NCBI RefSeq assembly: GCF_003003035.1
Contig: NZ_PVTS01000008.1
Coordinates: 124,001-188,000 of the forward strand
Source of the DNA: Marinilabilia salmonicolor
GTDB lineage: Bacteria > Bacteroidota > Bacteroidia > Bacteroidales > Marinilabiliaceae
Length of the DNA stretch: 64,000 nt
Direction of reading: 5' to 3'
Part shown: one piece after another, positions 47,001 through 55,592 of the stretch
Position numbering within the stretch: position 1 is the stretch's first letter
How the letters are laid out: every line of letters starts with the position of its first letter
Notes under the pieces: generated by a model
Databases searched by the model: none
Told to the model about the DNA's origin: nothing
The model's input: only the letters and a program-made list of their open reading frames with translations
Translations under genes and position numbers: made by a program

Positions 47001-47238
47001 TCGATGTAAAAATATGACTCTTGGATATACTTTGCCACGTCAGCTGGTATCCAGAGCTTCCTTTGAACAGGTAAGAGTGTATGTGAGTGGTGAAAACTTA
47101 TTCGAATTTACTGATGCACATCTTCCTGTAGATCCGGAATCAACTGAAAACAAAAACGGAAATACAAGTGGATTTTCATTTGGTCGCAGCTATCCTTATT
47201 CAAGAACTATTTCATGTGGTGTACAAATTAGCTTCTAA
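44002..47238 (+). CDS. SusC/RagA-type TonB-dependent transporter 1
   Basis: Outer-membrane active importer of 1078 residues. A signal peptide (KISLLLALFCVLTGHAIGQ) is followed by a CarboxypepD_reg-like domain (ITGTVLDSENSDPIPGVN), a plug beginning DDVVVVGYGSQRKENLTGAVS, and a 22-strand barrel ending in a C-terminal aromatic (ISF). With the SusD lipoprotein downstream it forms a pair that takes up large ligands. Neighbours on both sides degrade peptidoglycan, so muropeptides or glycan fragments are the inferred ligand. No promoter was seen in the 150-base gap, so read-through from nlpC-epimerase is possible. Confidence 0.93.
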   Translation: MMTKKISLLLALFCVLTGHAIGQSITGTVLDSENSDPIPGVNIVVVSSGSGTITNMDGEFELDLGQESANVRFSFIGYDNFILEAQAGENYTINLVPSDMMLDDVVVVGYGSQRKENLTGAVSSIDVEKAISSRPVTDVGKALQGISPGLTITNQQGGVGTESTIRLRGSTGSLNASGGTSPLILVDNVEIPSLNLVNPDDIAEISVLKDAASAAIYGTRATWGVILITTKKGSKDDKVRVTYRNNIAWNTPTMMPEQTSAYENAKVLLDIAERTSGANSISSIGYNVDQEALGKIKDWEEQYGHMSQNELGEMQMGRDFEIRGGKTYFYRSFDPFKEFTRKWTPQQSHNFSVNGGSDKSTFNVSFGYLEQSGVMKENTDTYERYNFSTNVTTQVRDWWEVKTGVLLTRSTETQPYRFTSGLYDAWYYLLRWPRWYPYADYEDKPFRSAVTDMKYANDESDTQNYGRLNLGSIFTPIDGMSINVDYTFSLLNKNLRRNGGTIMAYNMFTANPTENYGDIYGQTHDRVIESSRYTVSNVFKAYGTYEFDLNDQHNFKVMAGMDAEDRRNFSHYSEARGLIDPTTPAIKLTTGDEYARNSTYAYDYEFASAGAFARFNYDFQQKYLVEVNGRYDGSSRFPEGDKWAFFPSASVGWRVTEEPFMDFTDPVLSDLKIRGSWGTIGNQDVAANSFLSTMSNSPSSGWVMDGGQIPYITSPTIISPSLTWERVSTLDIGLDARFFRNKMGVVFDWYKRTTTDMHSPGETLPASFGASSPLRNYGELEGKGYEIMLDFNHQFSNGLQMSLRAGFSDVKEEIVKYSNSIENIYSNYEGKELGEIWGYETDRLFQESDFVNGEMREGIASQSLFESGAFQYGPGDVKYQDLNGDGEINYGSNTLDDHGDLRVIGNTRPRYEYSFGLDLAWKGFDFSTFFQGVGQRDIWAIGSIAIPSFIDNEAYYDHFMDYWTPENTDAFYPRPASHSWVSNGRNFLRQSRYLLDLSYLRCKNMTLGYTLPRQLVSRASFEQVRVYVSGENLFEFTDAHLPVDPESTENKNGNTSGFSFGRSYPYSRTISCGVQISF

Positions 47239-47251
47239 AACGATATTGATT

Positions 47252-49030
47252 ATGAAGACAAGAATATTAATATTTGGAATTATTCTTTCATTGTTTGCCG
47301 CCTGTTCCGATGATTATCTGGAACGACTGCCAAACGACACTCTGGTGGATAATCCGGAGTTCTGGAACGATGAAGGTAATGTAGGTAATCGGATGTTTGC
47401 TTTTTATACCCATTTCTTCCCGGGTTATGAAAGTGGTTGGACCCGCTCTGATTTCTGGACCCTGGCAGATGCCCCTGAAACGTCATGGACAGATGATGCG
47501 GCTCAAAAAGCTGCAACTTATTTTATTAATAATGCTCCTTCTACTGCATCATCGGCAGGATGGTCATTTAGCTATGTCAGACAGATCAATTTAATCATTG
47601 AACGATTAGAGAATGCTGATATGCTTGAGGAATCAAAGAATCACTGGCTGGGAGTTGCACGTTTCTTCCGGGCGATGGAATATCATCGTTTGGTTAAGCG
47701 TTTCGGCGATGTACCTTGGTTTGAACAGGTGGTTGATGATACTGAGAAAGATTTACTTTATCGTCAAAGAGATGCTCGTACCACGGTAATGGATAATGTT
47801 CTGGCAGACCTGGAGTTTGCCATGGAGCATGTTCGTGTATCTGATGGAATGCCCGGCTTGAAAGTAAACCAGGATGTGGTAAAGGCCTTTACCTCCAGAA
47901 TTATGTTGTTTGAAGGAACCTGGCAGAAATATCATGGTCAGAACAATGCTGCAGCTACAAAGTACCTTTCTGCAGCCCGTAGTACCGCCCTGGAATTAAT
48001 TGAAAGTGGCAGATATTCCATTGCCCCTGATTACTTATCCCTCACAACATCTGAGACCCTTGATGGAAATCCGGAAATTATTCTTTATCGTGCATATGAG
48101 CCCGGTGAGGTAACTCATTCTGTGATGGGGTTTCAGCTTCAGGATGGGCAACGCAATGCTCCTTCCAAGGATTTGATTGATAGTTATCTTTCCTCTAATG
48201 GTTTGCCCATTGAACAGGCTGAGAATGATTTATTCGAATCAGATAAGACCTTCTCATTGGAAATGGCCAATCGTGATCCAAGACTTTATGCAAATATTGA
48301 TTCATCACGTAAATACCTGGATGGAGTAGATGTTCTATTTGCGTCCTCAGGTTATTATTCTCATAGATTTGTAAATTATAATTTAACAGAGTATTCCGGA
48401 CAGCTTTCAATAACTGATGCTCCGGTGATGAGGTATGGTGAAGTATTACTAAATTATATCGAAGCTTCTGCCGAATTGCATGATTTGGGTGAATACTCAC
48501 TTAATCAAAATGACTTTGACATCTCATTTAATGAGCTGAGAAAGAGAGAAAGTGTGGATATGCCTTTGGTTACTTTTGATGGAAATAATTTGTCTGTGAA
48601 TGGTATGGTAATCAACGATCCTAACAGGGATGCTGATGTTTCTTCTTTGCTTTGGGAAATCAGACGCGAACGGAGAGTTGAAATGGTATGGGAAGGAAGA
48701 CGTTACGATGATTTGAGACGATGGAAAAAGCTGGAATATGCAGATATGACACTGAATCCAAAATTAAATATGGGTGCATGGCTTGATAAGGAAGCTTTTG
48801 TTCTTTGGTTCAATGAGAATGTTGCCGAAGCAGATACCCAGATTGAATTGAGTGATTTGAGCGGAATCAATTTGGATCGCGAAGGAACTGCAGGATATAT
48901 CATACCTACGGATGACCCTTCAGCGCTAAGAGAATATGATGAAAGGGATTATTTATATCCTCTTCCAACTGATGAAATCGCTTTGTATAAAGAGAACGGG
49001 GTGACATTGAATCAAAATCCTGGTTGGTAG
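47252..49030 (+). CDS. SusD/RagB-type binding lipoprotein 1
   Basis: 592 residues from 47252, where a lipoprotein signal begins (KTRILIFGIILSLFAAC); the frame upstream lies within the SusC gene. TPR-like SusD fold features are seen: LERLPNDTLVDNPEFWND at the N terminus and IRRERRVEMVWEGRRYDDLRRW near the C terminus. Surface-exposed partner of the SusC encoded 13 bases upstream. A perfect terminator hairpin follows. Confidence 0.92.
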   Translation: MKTRILIFGIILSLFAACSDDYLERLPNDTLVDNPEFWNDEGNVGNRMFAFYTHFFPGYESGWTRSDFWTLADAPETSWTDDAAQKAATYFINNAPSTASSAGWSFSYVRQINLIIERLENADMLEESKNHWLGVARFFRAMEYHRLVKRFGDVPWFEQVVDDTEKDLLYRQRDARTTVMDNVLADLEFAMEHVRVSDGMPGLKVNQDVVKAFTSRIMLFEGTWQKYHGQNNAAATKYLSAARSTALELIESGRYSIAPDYLSLTTSETLDGNPEIILYRAYEPGEVTHSVMGFQLQDGQRNAPSKDLIDSYLSSNGLPIEQAENDLFESDKTFSLEMANRDPRLYANIDSSRKYLDGVDVLFASSGYYSHRFVNYNLTEYSGQLSITDAPVMRYGEVLLNYIEASAELHDLGEYSLNQNDFDISFNELRKRESVDMPLVTFDGNNLSVNGMVINDPNRDADVSSLLWEIRRERRVEMVWEGRRYDDLRRWKKLEYADMTLNPKLNMGAWLDKEAFVLWFNENVAEADTQIELSDLSGINLDREGTAGYIIPTDDPSALREYDERDYLYPLPTDEIALYKENGVTLNQNPGW

Positions 49031-49050
49031 AGGGTTTACTATTGATATCT

Positions 49051-49090
49051 TTAAGGCAGAATCCTCGGTTGGAGGATTCTGCCTTAATTG
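49051..49090 (+). terminator. Terminator after SusC/D pair 1
   Basis: A perfect 16-base-pair stem (TTAAGGCAGAATCCTC with its complement) around a five-base loop, 20 bases after the stop. Confidence 0.92.
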
Positions 49091-49124
49091 ATTTTTAGTG
49101 GGGAAAAGTGTTAATTGATATATT

Positions 49125-50294
49125 ATGAGACGAATAGGTGTTTGTTTGTTGCTCTTCCTGTTTTTTATAGCAGGGACAAAATCTCATGCAGGAAAAGTTA
49201 TTGTTGGTTCAGAGCGCACTTCAGAATATTTTCCGCTCCTGCAAGATCAACGAATTGCAGTATTTTCCAATCACACCGGATTGGTCGGAGATGAGCATCT
49301 GGTTGATTTTTTATTGAAGAATAAATTTGATGTAATGGGGATTTTTGCTCCCGAGCACGGTTTCAGAGGAACAGCTGATGCAGGAGAGCATGTGGCCAAT
49401 TCTGTGGATAAAAAAACCGGTCTTCCCATTTTTTCTTTGTATGGGGGAAATAAGGGAGATGTCAATCAGGAGATTTTGGATGGATTCGATGTCTTGCTGG
49501 TTGATATTCAGGATGTAGGACTTCGATTTTATACCTACTATGTTACCATGGTGAAATTGATGGATGTATGCGCCAGAAATGAAAAAAAGATGATTGTTCT
49601 TGACCGGCCAAATCCGAACGGTCATTATGTGGATGGACCAATCCTGGATATGAAACATAAGTCAGGTGTCGGCTGGTTGCCTATACCTGTTGTGCATGGT
49701 ATGACTTTAGGGGAAATTGCGCGTATGGTAAATGGTGAGAAATGGTTGCCTGAAAATCGGGAATGCGAACTGGAAGTCATTGCCTGCGATAACTATACCC
49801 ACCAAACGCTCTATGAGTTGCCAGTTGCGCCATCACCCAATCTTCCCAATATGAAATCTATTTATCTTTATCCTTCGACCTGTTATTTTGAAGCTACCCC
49901 TGTCAGCTTAGGACGCGGGACTCCCAAGCCTTTCCAGGTTTACGGACATCCCAATATGAAGGGGTATGATTTTAGCTTCACACCCAGAAGTGTGCCGGGG
50001 GCTAAAAATCCGCCGCAGCTGGATAAAAAATGTTTTGGGGTGGATCTTTCGGATTTATCCGATGAGGAAATTTTTAAGAAGGGAATAGATTTGTCGTATG
50101 TTATTGATGCATACAACAATTTGAATATGGGCAGCCATTTCTTTCGTTCCTTTTTCGAAAAACTTATCGGTGTCGATTATGTTCGACAAATGATTATAAA
50201 GGGGAATTCGGCCGAAGAAATTAAGGCCATGTGGAAAGACGATGTTGAACAATTTAAAAAGCAGCGAAGGCCATATCTGCTTTATGCGGAATAG
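49125..50294 (+). CDS. namZ: Exo-beta-N-acetylmuramidase NamZ-like (GH171, DUF1343), copy 2
   Basis: 389 residues with a signal peptide (about 1-22). The family motifs are AVFSNHTGLVG, FAPEHGFRGTADAGE, PIFSLYGG, VDIQDVGLRFYTY, DRPNPNGHYVDG and APSPNLPNM. It differs clearly from copy 1 at 39.4-40.6 kb, so the two are old paralogues perhaps with different substrates (disaccharide versus longer glycan). It is followed after 36 bases by the GH3C-beta-lactamase gene, recalling the Bacillus order of amiE, nagZ and namZ. Confidence 0.92.
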   Translation: MRRIGVCLLLFLFFIAGTKSHAGKVIVGSERTSEYFPLLQDQRIAVFSNHTGLVGDEHLVDFLLKNKFDVMGIFAPEHGFRGTADAGEHVANSVDKKTGLPIFSLYGGNKGDVNQEILDGFDVLLVDIQDVGLRFYTYYVTMVKLMDVCARNEKKMIVLDRPNPNGHYVDGPILDMKHKSGVGWLPIPVVHGMTLGEIARMVNGEKWLPENRECELEVIACDNYTHQTLYELPVAPSPNLPNMKSIYLYPSTCYFEATPVSLGRGTPKPFQVYGHPNMKGYDFSFTPRSVPGAKNPPQLDKKCFGVDLSDLSDEEIFKKGIDLSYVIDAYNNLNMGSHFFRSFFEKLIGVDYVRQMIIKGNSAEEIKAMWKDDVEQFKKQRRPYLLYAE

Positions 50295-50330
50295 CCACCT
50301 GTATTGGTTTATTTTTTTAATACTTCTGCG

Positions 50331-52193
50331 ATGAAACGGCTTCTTCTTCTGATTTTTGTTTTTTTATATTTTTCCGGGAATTTGCTCTCATTGAATGACA
50401 CCATCGTTATTGAAGAGAAGAATGACTCCATACCTGAATCTGTTTATCAACTAGTTTTACTTAAAAACAAGGATGAAATTATTCCATTTACAGGGTTGGA
50501 AGAAAGTTGGTTTTCCTGTTTTATTGCAGGGGAACTGAGTTATTTCGGTGATCGGATGCGAGATTATCAGGAAATGGACGTGGACTCTTTTCCGTTGGAC
50601 AGTATCCTGGAGAAGAGATTACTTCGTGAATCCGAAAATAAAAAGAAACGGTTGGTTCTGGGAATTAATTCTGATTGTGATGATGCATCCCTGAGGAGTT
50701 CGGTTACAGATTTCGTTAAAGAGCATCCGACAGTGGTCGTCTTTTTTGGCAGTCCGGAAGATCTTGGAGAATGGGACGGCTTGTCTTCCGCAGAGGTTTT
50801 GTTGCTGAGTGAAAAGAACGATTCCATATGCCAGGATCATGCCGCTCAGGCACTTTTTGGAGGTATTGGCATTCAGGGTAAATTGCAAAAGGAGATTCCC
50901 GGGATGTATGCTAAAGGACATGGAATAGAGACTCAGGGAGGACTTCGCTTTGAATATACGCAACCCGATTCGTTGGGACTGAACGGAGATCGTTTGAATG
51001 AACGAATTGATAGTGTGGTGAACCAGGCCATTGGGCAGAAGGCGTTCCCCGGCTGTCAGATTCTGATGGCTGTGAATGGAAAAGTCATTCTCCGGAAATC
51101 TTATGGGTACCATACCTATGATAAAAAACAGAAGGTTCAAAATGCCGATTTGTATGATTTAGCCTCTGTTACAAAGATAAGCGGTCCTTTACCTCTTTTG
51201 ATGCAGCTGAATGGTGCCGGAGTTCTTGATCTTGACCGGCCGTTCTCTGATTATTGGTCAGATTGGAAGAACAGGCTTTTTCATTGCTCCAATAAAGATA
51301 CACTGACATTGCGACAAATTCTCGCGCACCAGGCAAGGTTAGTGCCTTATTTGGGGTTTTGGCGCGAAACAAAACAGGATGGCAGTTTTAAACGACGCTT
51401 TTATCGCCTGGAAGCCTCTCCTAAGTTTCCATATGAAGTTGGTGAGCATCTTTATTTAAAAGAAAGGTTTAAAAACAAGATTTATCGGTTGATCCGGCGT
51501 TCAGATCTGCTTCCTGAAGCCGAATATCGTTACTCGGGACTCTCTTTTTTGGTTTATCCTGAAATGATTTCTCAAATGACCGGGATTTCTTACGAAGAAC
51601 TTCTCTATTCAGAGGTTTACAGACCTTTGGGGGCTACAAGGCTTGTATATAATCCATTAAATAAGGGTTTTTCTCAACGGAATATCCCACCCACCGAGGT
51701 AGATCTTTTTTATCGCGAGAGTCAGGTTCACGGGCGGGTGCATGATGAGGCTGCCGCTGTTTTGGGAGGTGTGAGTGGTAATGCCGGGTTGTTTGGCAAT
51801 GCCAATGATTTGGGCAAGTTGATGCAAATGTATCTCAATATGGGCCAATATGGCGGCCAACAGATTATTCCGCATTCTGTTGTTGAGGAGTTTATAGCTG
51901 TCCAGTATCCTGAAAATGAAAACCGAAGAGGACTGGGGTTTGATAAACCTTTATTAGATAACAAGGAAACAGATTCTGATGCGGCATACCCGGCTCGCGG
52001 GGCGTCTCAATCGAGTTTCGGGCACAGTGGTTTTACAGGTACTTTTGTATGGATGGATCCTGCGTCCCGGGTGTTGTATATATTTCTTTCAAACAGAGTT
52101 TTTCCAACCAGAGAGAATGTTGCGCTTTACGATCTCAATGTTCGCACCTCAGTTCAGCAAATCTTATATGATGCCCTGGAGGAGGCATATTAG
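50331..52193 (+). CDS. GH3 C-terminal-like domain fused to a serine beta-lactamase-like domain
   Basis: 620 residues from the ATG at 50331, which opens a signal peptide (KRLLLLIFVFLYFSG); a TTG 27 bases earlier is less likely. Residues about 25-200 look like the C-terminal domain of GH3 glucosidases (VVVFFGSPEDL, ALFGGIGIQGKL), while the GH3 catalytic barrel expected before it is missing. Residues about 225-610 are a class C-like serine hydrolase: S279-V-T-K282, Y401-S-G and H565-S-G. Bacillus AmiE, a MurNAc-L-alanine amidase, is of this fold, so MurNAc-peptide amidase is the favoured role. Carboxypeptidase or esterase activity is possible. Confidence 0.83.
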   Translation: MKRLLLLIFVFLYFSGNLLSLNDTIVIEEKNDSIPESVYQLVLLKNKDEIIPFTGLEESWFSCFIAGELSYFGDRMRDYQEMDVDSFPLDSILEKRLLRESENKKKRLVLGINSDCDDASLRSSVTDFVKEHPTVVVFFGSPEDLGEWDGLSSAEVLLLSEKNDSICQDHAAQALFGGIGIQGKLQKEIPGMYAKGHGIETQGGLRFEYTQPDSLGLNGDRLNERIDSVVNQAIGQKAFPGCQILMAVNGKVILRKSYGYHTYDKKQKVQNADLYDLASVTKISGPLPLLMQLNGAGVLDLDRPFSDYWSDWKNRLFHCSNKDTLTLRQILAHQARLVPYLGFWRETKQDGSFKRRFYRLEASPKFPYEVGEHLYLKERFKNKIYRLIRRSDLLPEAEYRYSGLSFLVYPEMISQMTGISYEELLYSEVYRPLGATRLVYNPLNKGFSQRNIPPTEVDLFYRESQVHGRVHDEAAAVLGGVSGNAGLFGNANDLGKLMQMYLNMGQYGGQQIIPHSVVEEFIAVQYPENENRRGLGFDKPLLDNKETDSDAAYPARGASQSSFGHSGFTGTFVWMDPASRVLYIFLSNRVFPTRENVALYDLNVRTSVQQILYDALEEAY

Positions 52194-52371
52194 CATGCTG
52201 TGCCATTTGCAGACGTGTTGCATTTTAAATTTTTATGGATTTTAATATTCCCTTTTTTCTCCTGTTGTCAAATTTTCTTTCCTGCTTCTTCCTATTTTAA
52301 TGAAGGTTGTGGCGTTTTGTAAGTGTAAGACCTTGAGTAAGGCCAAACCAATTCAGTTTGTTAAAAAAGTA

Positions 52372-52382
52372 GTTGTAAGACA
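52372..52382. promoter_or_regulatory. Weak operator-like palindrome before SusC 2
   Basis: TTGTAAGACAA fits the general FadR-type pattern T-n-G-T-n-n-n-A-C-n-A but not the TGTAnTACA core. It lies about 85 bases before the start codon; no TAnnTTTG promoter was found nearby. Confidence 0.25.
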
Positions 52383-52466
52383 AATAAAAGTTAAATAAAA
52401 AAGGCATATATCTGATAAAAGGCTTAAATTGACTATTGCATTTTTTTAACTTAAATAATCAGGTTT

Positions 52467-55400
52467 ATGAAAAAGAAGCTTTTTTTGAAAAAATGGCTCA
52501 TCACAACGCTTTTATTGTTGTATGCCGGATTTATTGCTGCCCAGCAAATTGAAATTTCAGGTGTAGTAACCGAGAGTGCCAATGGAGAAGCTATTCCCGG
52601 GGTTTCGGTTGTTGAAAAAGGTACCACCAATGGAACCATTACCGATTTGGATGGTCGGTTTTCATTAAGTGCTTCCGAAGAAGCAACCATTGTTTTTTCG
52701 TTTATAGGATTTGCGACGCAGGAAATTGTTCCCGGCACATCAGGCACTTACAATGTTCAGTTGGAACCTGCTGTATTTGACGTAGACGAGGTGGTTGTAA
52801 CTGCATTGGGGCTTTCGCGTGAAAAGAAATCTCTGGGTTATACTGTTACAGAGGTTCAAAGCGATGAAGTGTCCACCGTAAAAGAAACAAACGTTATGAA
52901 TTCTCTGGCCGGTAAGGTTGCGGGTGTTACTATTACGCAGGGTGCGTTTGGTCCGGGAGGAGGGTCCCGTGTTGTTATCCGTGGCAATAATTCACTTTCG
53001 CAAAACAACCAGCCTCTTTACGTAGTAGATGGGGTTCCCATTGACAACTCAGGTTATGGAACCGCAAATTCCAATGATGTGGGATCCTATTCAAAAACAG
53101 ATTATGGTACTGGAATTTCTGATATTAACCCGGACGATGTGGCATCCATTTCAGTATTGAAGGGACCAAATGCAGCGGCTCTTTATGGTAGCAGGGCTGC
53201 CAACGGTGTAATTTTAATTACGACCAAAAGGGGTTCTGCTCAAAAAGGGCTTGGTGTTACCGTTTCATCAAGTTTGACTTTCGAAAGACCAATGGTTTTG
53301 CCCGAATATCAAAATAAATATGGACAGGGAACACAGGGTTATGTGCCTGAAACCCTTGCTGATTTAAAAGAAGCTGGTGGTAGTTGGGGACCTTTGTTTG
53401 ATGGTTCACAAAAGCTGTACTGGACCGGGGATACTAAACCTTATACTGCCCAGCCTTCTAATGTTGAAGATTTCTTTGAAACCGGACAGACACTTATTAC
53501 CAGCCTCGCCCTCGAAGGAGGGGAAGAAAATGCTAATGTCAGGTTTTCCTATACGAACACACATTCCAGTTCTATATTGCCCAATTCCGGCATCGATCGT
53601 CATAATTTCAATCTTAGAGGTTTTGCCAAAATGGGGAATAAATTGACCATTGATGCCAAAGCTACTTATTTCCATCAGCATGGGGAAAACCGACCCAAAC
53701 TGGGTACTGAAGGGGTTATGGCTTATGTGTATTCCATCCCGAGGAATGCTGCAATAGACGATTATCGTGACTATCAGAATCCGGAAACATTGGGTGCGAT
53801 TTCTCATTCTTCTCTGGGGGCCAATCCATACTGGATGATGTACAACGATCGCCGGGAAGACTGGAGGAATCGTTTTACAGGATTTGTTAAAGTTCAATAT
53901 GAGTTTACTGATTGGCTATCAGCTTTCGTCAGAGTTGGATCCGATTTCGTAAAACAAAATATTGAAAACCTTGAGGCATACGGACACTGGTATTATGATC
54001 GGGGACGCTTTAGCTATAATCAATACCAAACCAGTGAAACCAATGCCGACTTTTTATTTATGTTCGACCATGATGTTTCAGATTATATTAACCTGAGTGC
54101 TACTTTTGGTGGAAATCATATGTACACAGATAACAGGAGTATGCGGATCAACGGGGAAGATTTCCGGATTCCTGAGGGTCCCCCTGTTTCCATTTCTGAG
54201 CAGGTCTTTTATGGATATTCTCCATTAAGTAAGAAGAAGATTAATTCGCTTTATGGTACTGCCAGTTTTGGTTTTGATAACTGGTTTTATCTCGAGGGAT
54301 CACTTCGAAATGACTGGTCTTCCAGCTTACCTGAGGACAGTCGTTCTTATTCTTATCCATCACTTGGTGCCTCTGTATTATTAAATGAACTCCTGGATAT
54401 AGGAACACCTGCACTTACCTATTCGAAGCTTCGTTTAAGCTGGGCGCAGGTAGGTAACGACACCGATCCGTATATGCTGAATGATATATACTATATTGAT
54501 GATGCTTCTGGTTCTTATCTTGGGCTCACAACCATGAGCCGAAGCAGTCAGAAAAATAATGCTGACCTTCGGCCGGAAGAAGTTACCTCTCTTGAATTTG
54601 GAGGCGAATTCAGGTTTTTTAATAATAGACTATATACCGATTTTAGTTTTTATGATATCAAATCCCGGGATTTGATTTTCGCTGTTCCTATTTCAGCATC
54701 AACAGGATACTCTTCCCGTGTTAGCAATGTGGGTGAAATTGAAAACAGAGGTTTTGAGATTTTGTTGGGAGGTACACCGTTGGATCTTCCTGATTTCTCG
54801 TGGGACTTATCGGTTAATTTTTCCACAAATAAAAATGAACTCAATGAGTTGATTCCAGGGACAGAAACTTATCCTTTCGGTGAAACCAACAGTGGAAATA
54901 TTATCGTTCAGGGAACGGTTGGTGGTGGATTTGGTGATATTTACGGAACTGATTGGCTGAGAAATGATGATGGTGAACTTGTTGTTGACGAGATCGGTCG
55001 TCCAAGAGCCACTACCGAAAAAGTGAAACTTGGAAATTATCAGCCTGATTGGGTTGGTGGATTGACAAATACTTTGAAATACAGAGATATTACGCTCAGG
55101 TTTTTAATTGATGCCCGCATAGGAGGAGAGGTTTATTCAGGAACAGATGCTTCGCTTGATGCAAGTGGTGTTAGCGAGCGCACCCTGAAGTATCGTGAAG
55201 ATGGGGTGGTTTTAGATGCTGTTGTTGAACAGGAAGGTGGTAGTTATGTAGCTAATGATTCCAGAATTACTGCACAGCAGTACTGGGGCAGTGTTTCTGG
55301 CATTGGCTCGGAGTATGTCTATGATCAGACAAATATAAGACTGAGAGAAGCCTCTCTGGTTTGGAATGTGCCAAACACTCTGTTGGGAAATGGCTTTGTT

Positions 55401-55571
55401 AAGTCAGCTTCCGTTGGGGTGGTAGCCCGGAATCTTTTCTTCCTTTTCAAAGAGGTTGACAACTTTGATCCCGAATTGAGTTACAGTACCAGTAGTTTCT
55501 CTCAAGGTATCCTCTATAATCCGCTGCCATCAAGCAGAAGTTTTGGATTCAATGTTAATCTTAAGTTTTAA
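52467..55571 (+). CDS. SusC/RagA-type TonB-dependent transporter 2
   Basis: 1034 residues. A signal peptide (about 1-25, ending IAAQQ) leads to a CarboxypepD_reg-like domain (ISGVVTESANGEAIPGVS), a plug starting VDEVVVTALGLSREKKSLGYTV, and an outer-membrane barrel. The VTALGL plug start differs from SusC 1 and is shared with the third, truncated SusC at the window's right end. Its SusD partner starts 21 bases downstream. The ligand is inferred to be a peptidoglycan or amino-sugar fragment from context only. Confidence 0.93.
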   Translation: MKKKLFLKKWLITTLLLLYAGFIAAQQIEISGVVTESANGEAIPGVSVVEKGTTNGTITDLDGRFSLSASEEATIVFSFIGFATQEIVPGTSGTYNVQLEPAVFDVDEVVVTALGLSREKKSLGYTVTEVQSDEVSTVKETNVMNSLAGKVAGVTITQGAFGPGGGSRVVIRGNNSLSQNNQPLYVVDGVPIDNSGYGTANSNDVGSYSKTDYGTGISDINPDDVASISVLKGPNAAALYGSRAANGVILITTKRGSAQKGLGVTVSSSLTFERPMVLPEYQNKYGQGTQGYVPETLADLKEAGGSWGPLFDGSQKLYWTGDTKPYTAQPSNVEDFFETGQTLITSLALEGGEENANVRFSYTNTHSSSILPNSGIDRHNFNLRGFAKMGNKLTIDAKATYFHQHGENRPKLGTEGVMAYVYSIPRNAAIDDYRDYQNPETLGAISHSSLGANPYWMMYNDRREDWRNRFTGFVKVQYEFTDWLSAFVRVGSDFVKQNIENLEAYGHWYYDRGRFSYNQYQTSETNADFLFMFDHDVSDYINLSATFGGNHMYTDNRSMRINGEDFRIPEGPPVSISEQVFYGYSPLSKKKINSLYGTASFGFDNWFYLEGSLRNDWSSSLPEDSRSYSYPSLGASVLLNELLDIGTPALTYSKLRLSWAQVGNDTDPYMLNDIYYIDDASGSYLGLTTMSRSSQKNNADLRPEEVTSLEFGGEFRFFNNRLYTDFSFYDIKSRDLIFAVPISASTGYSSRVSNVGEIENRGFEILLGGTPLDLPDFSWDLSVNFSTNKNELNELIPGTETYPFGETNSGNIIVQGTVGGGFGDIYGTDWLRNDDGELVVDEIGRPRATTEKVKLGNYQPDWVGGLTNTLKYRDITLRFLIDARIGGEVYSGTDASLDASGVSERTLKYREDGVVLDAVVEQEGGSYVANDSRITAQQYWGSVSGIGSEYVYDQTNIRLREASLVWNVPNTLLGNGFVKSASVGVVARNLFFLFKEVDNFDPELSYSTSSFSQGILYNPLPSSRSFGFNVNLKF

Positions 55572-55592
55572 TCGTGCTTAAAATAATTAATT

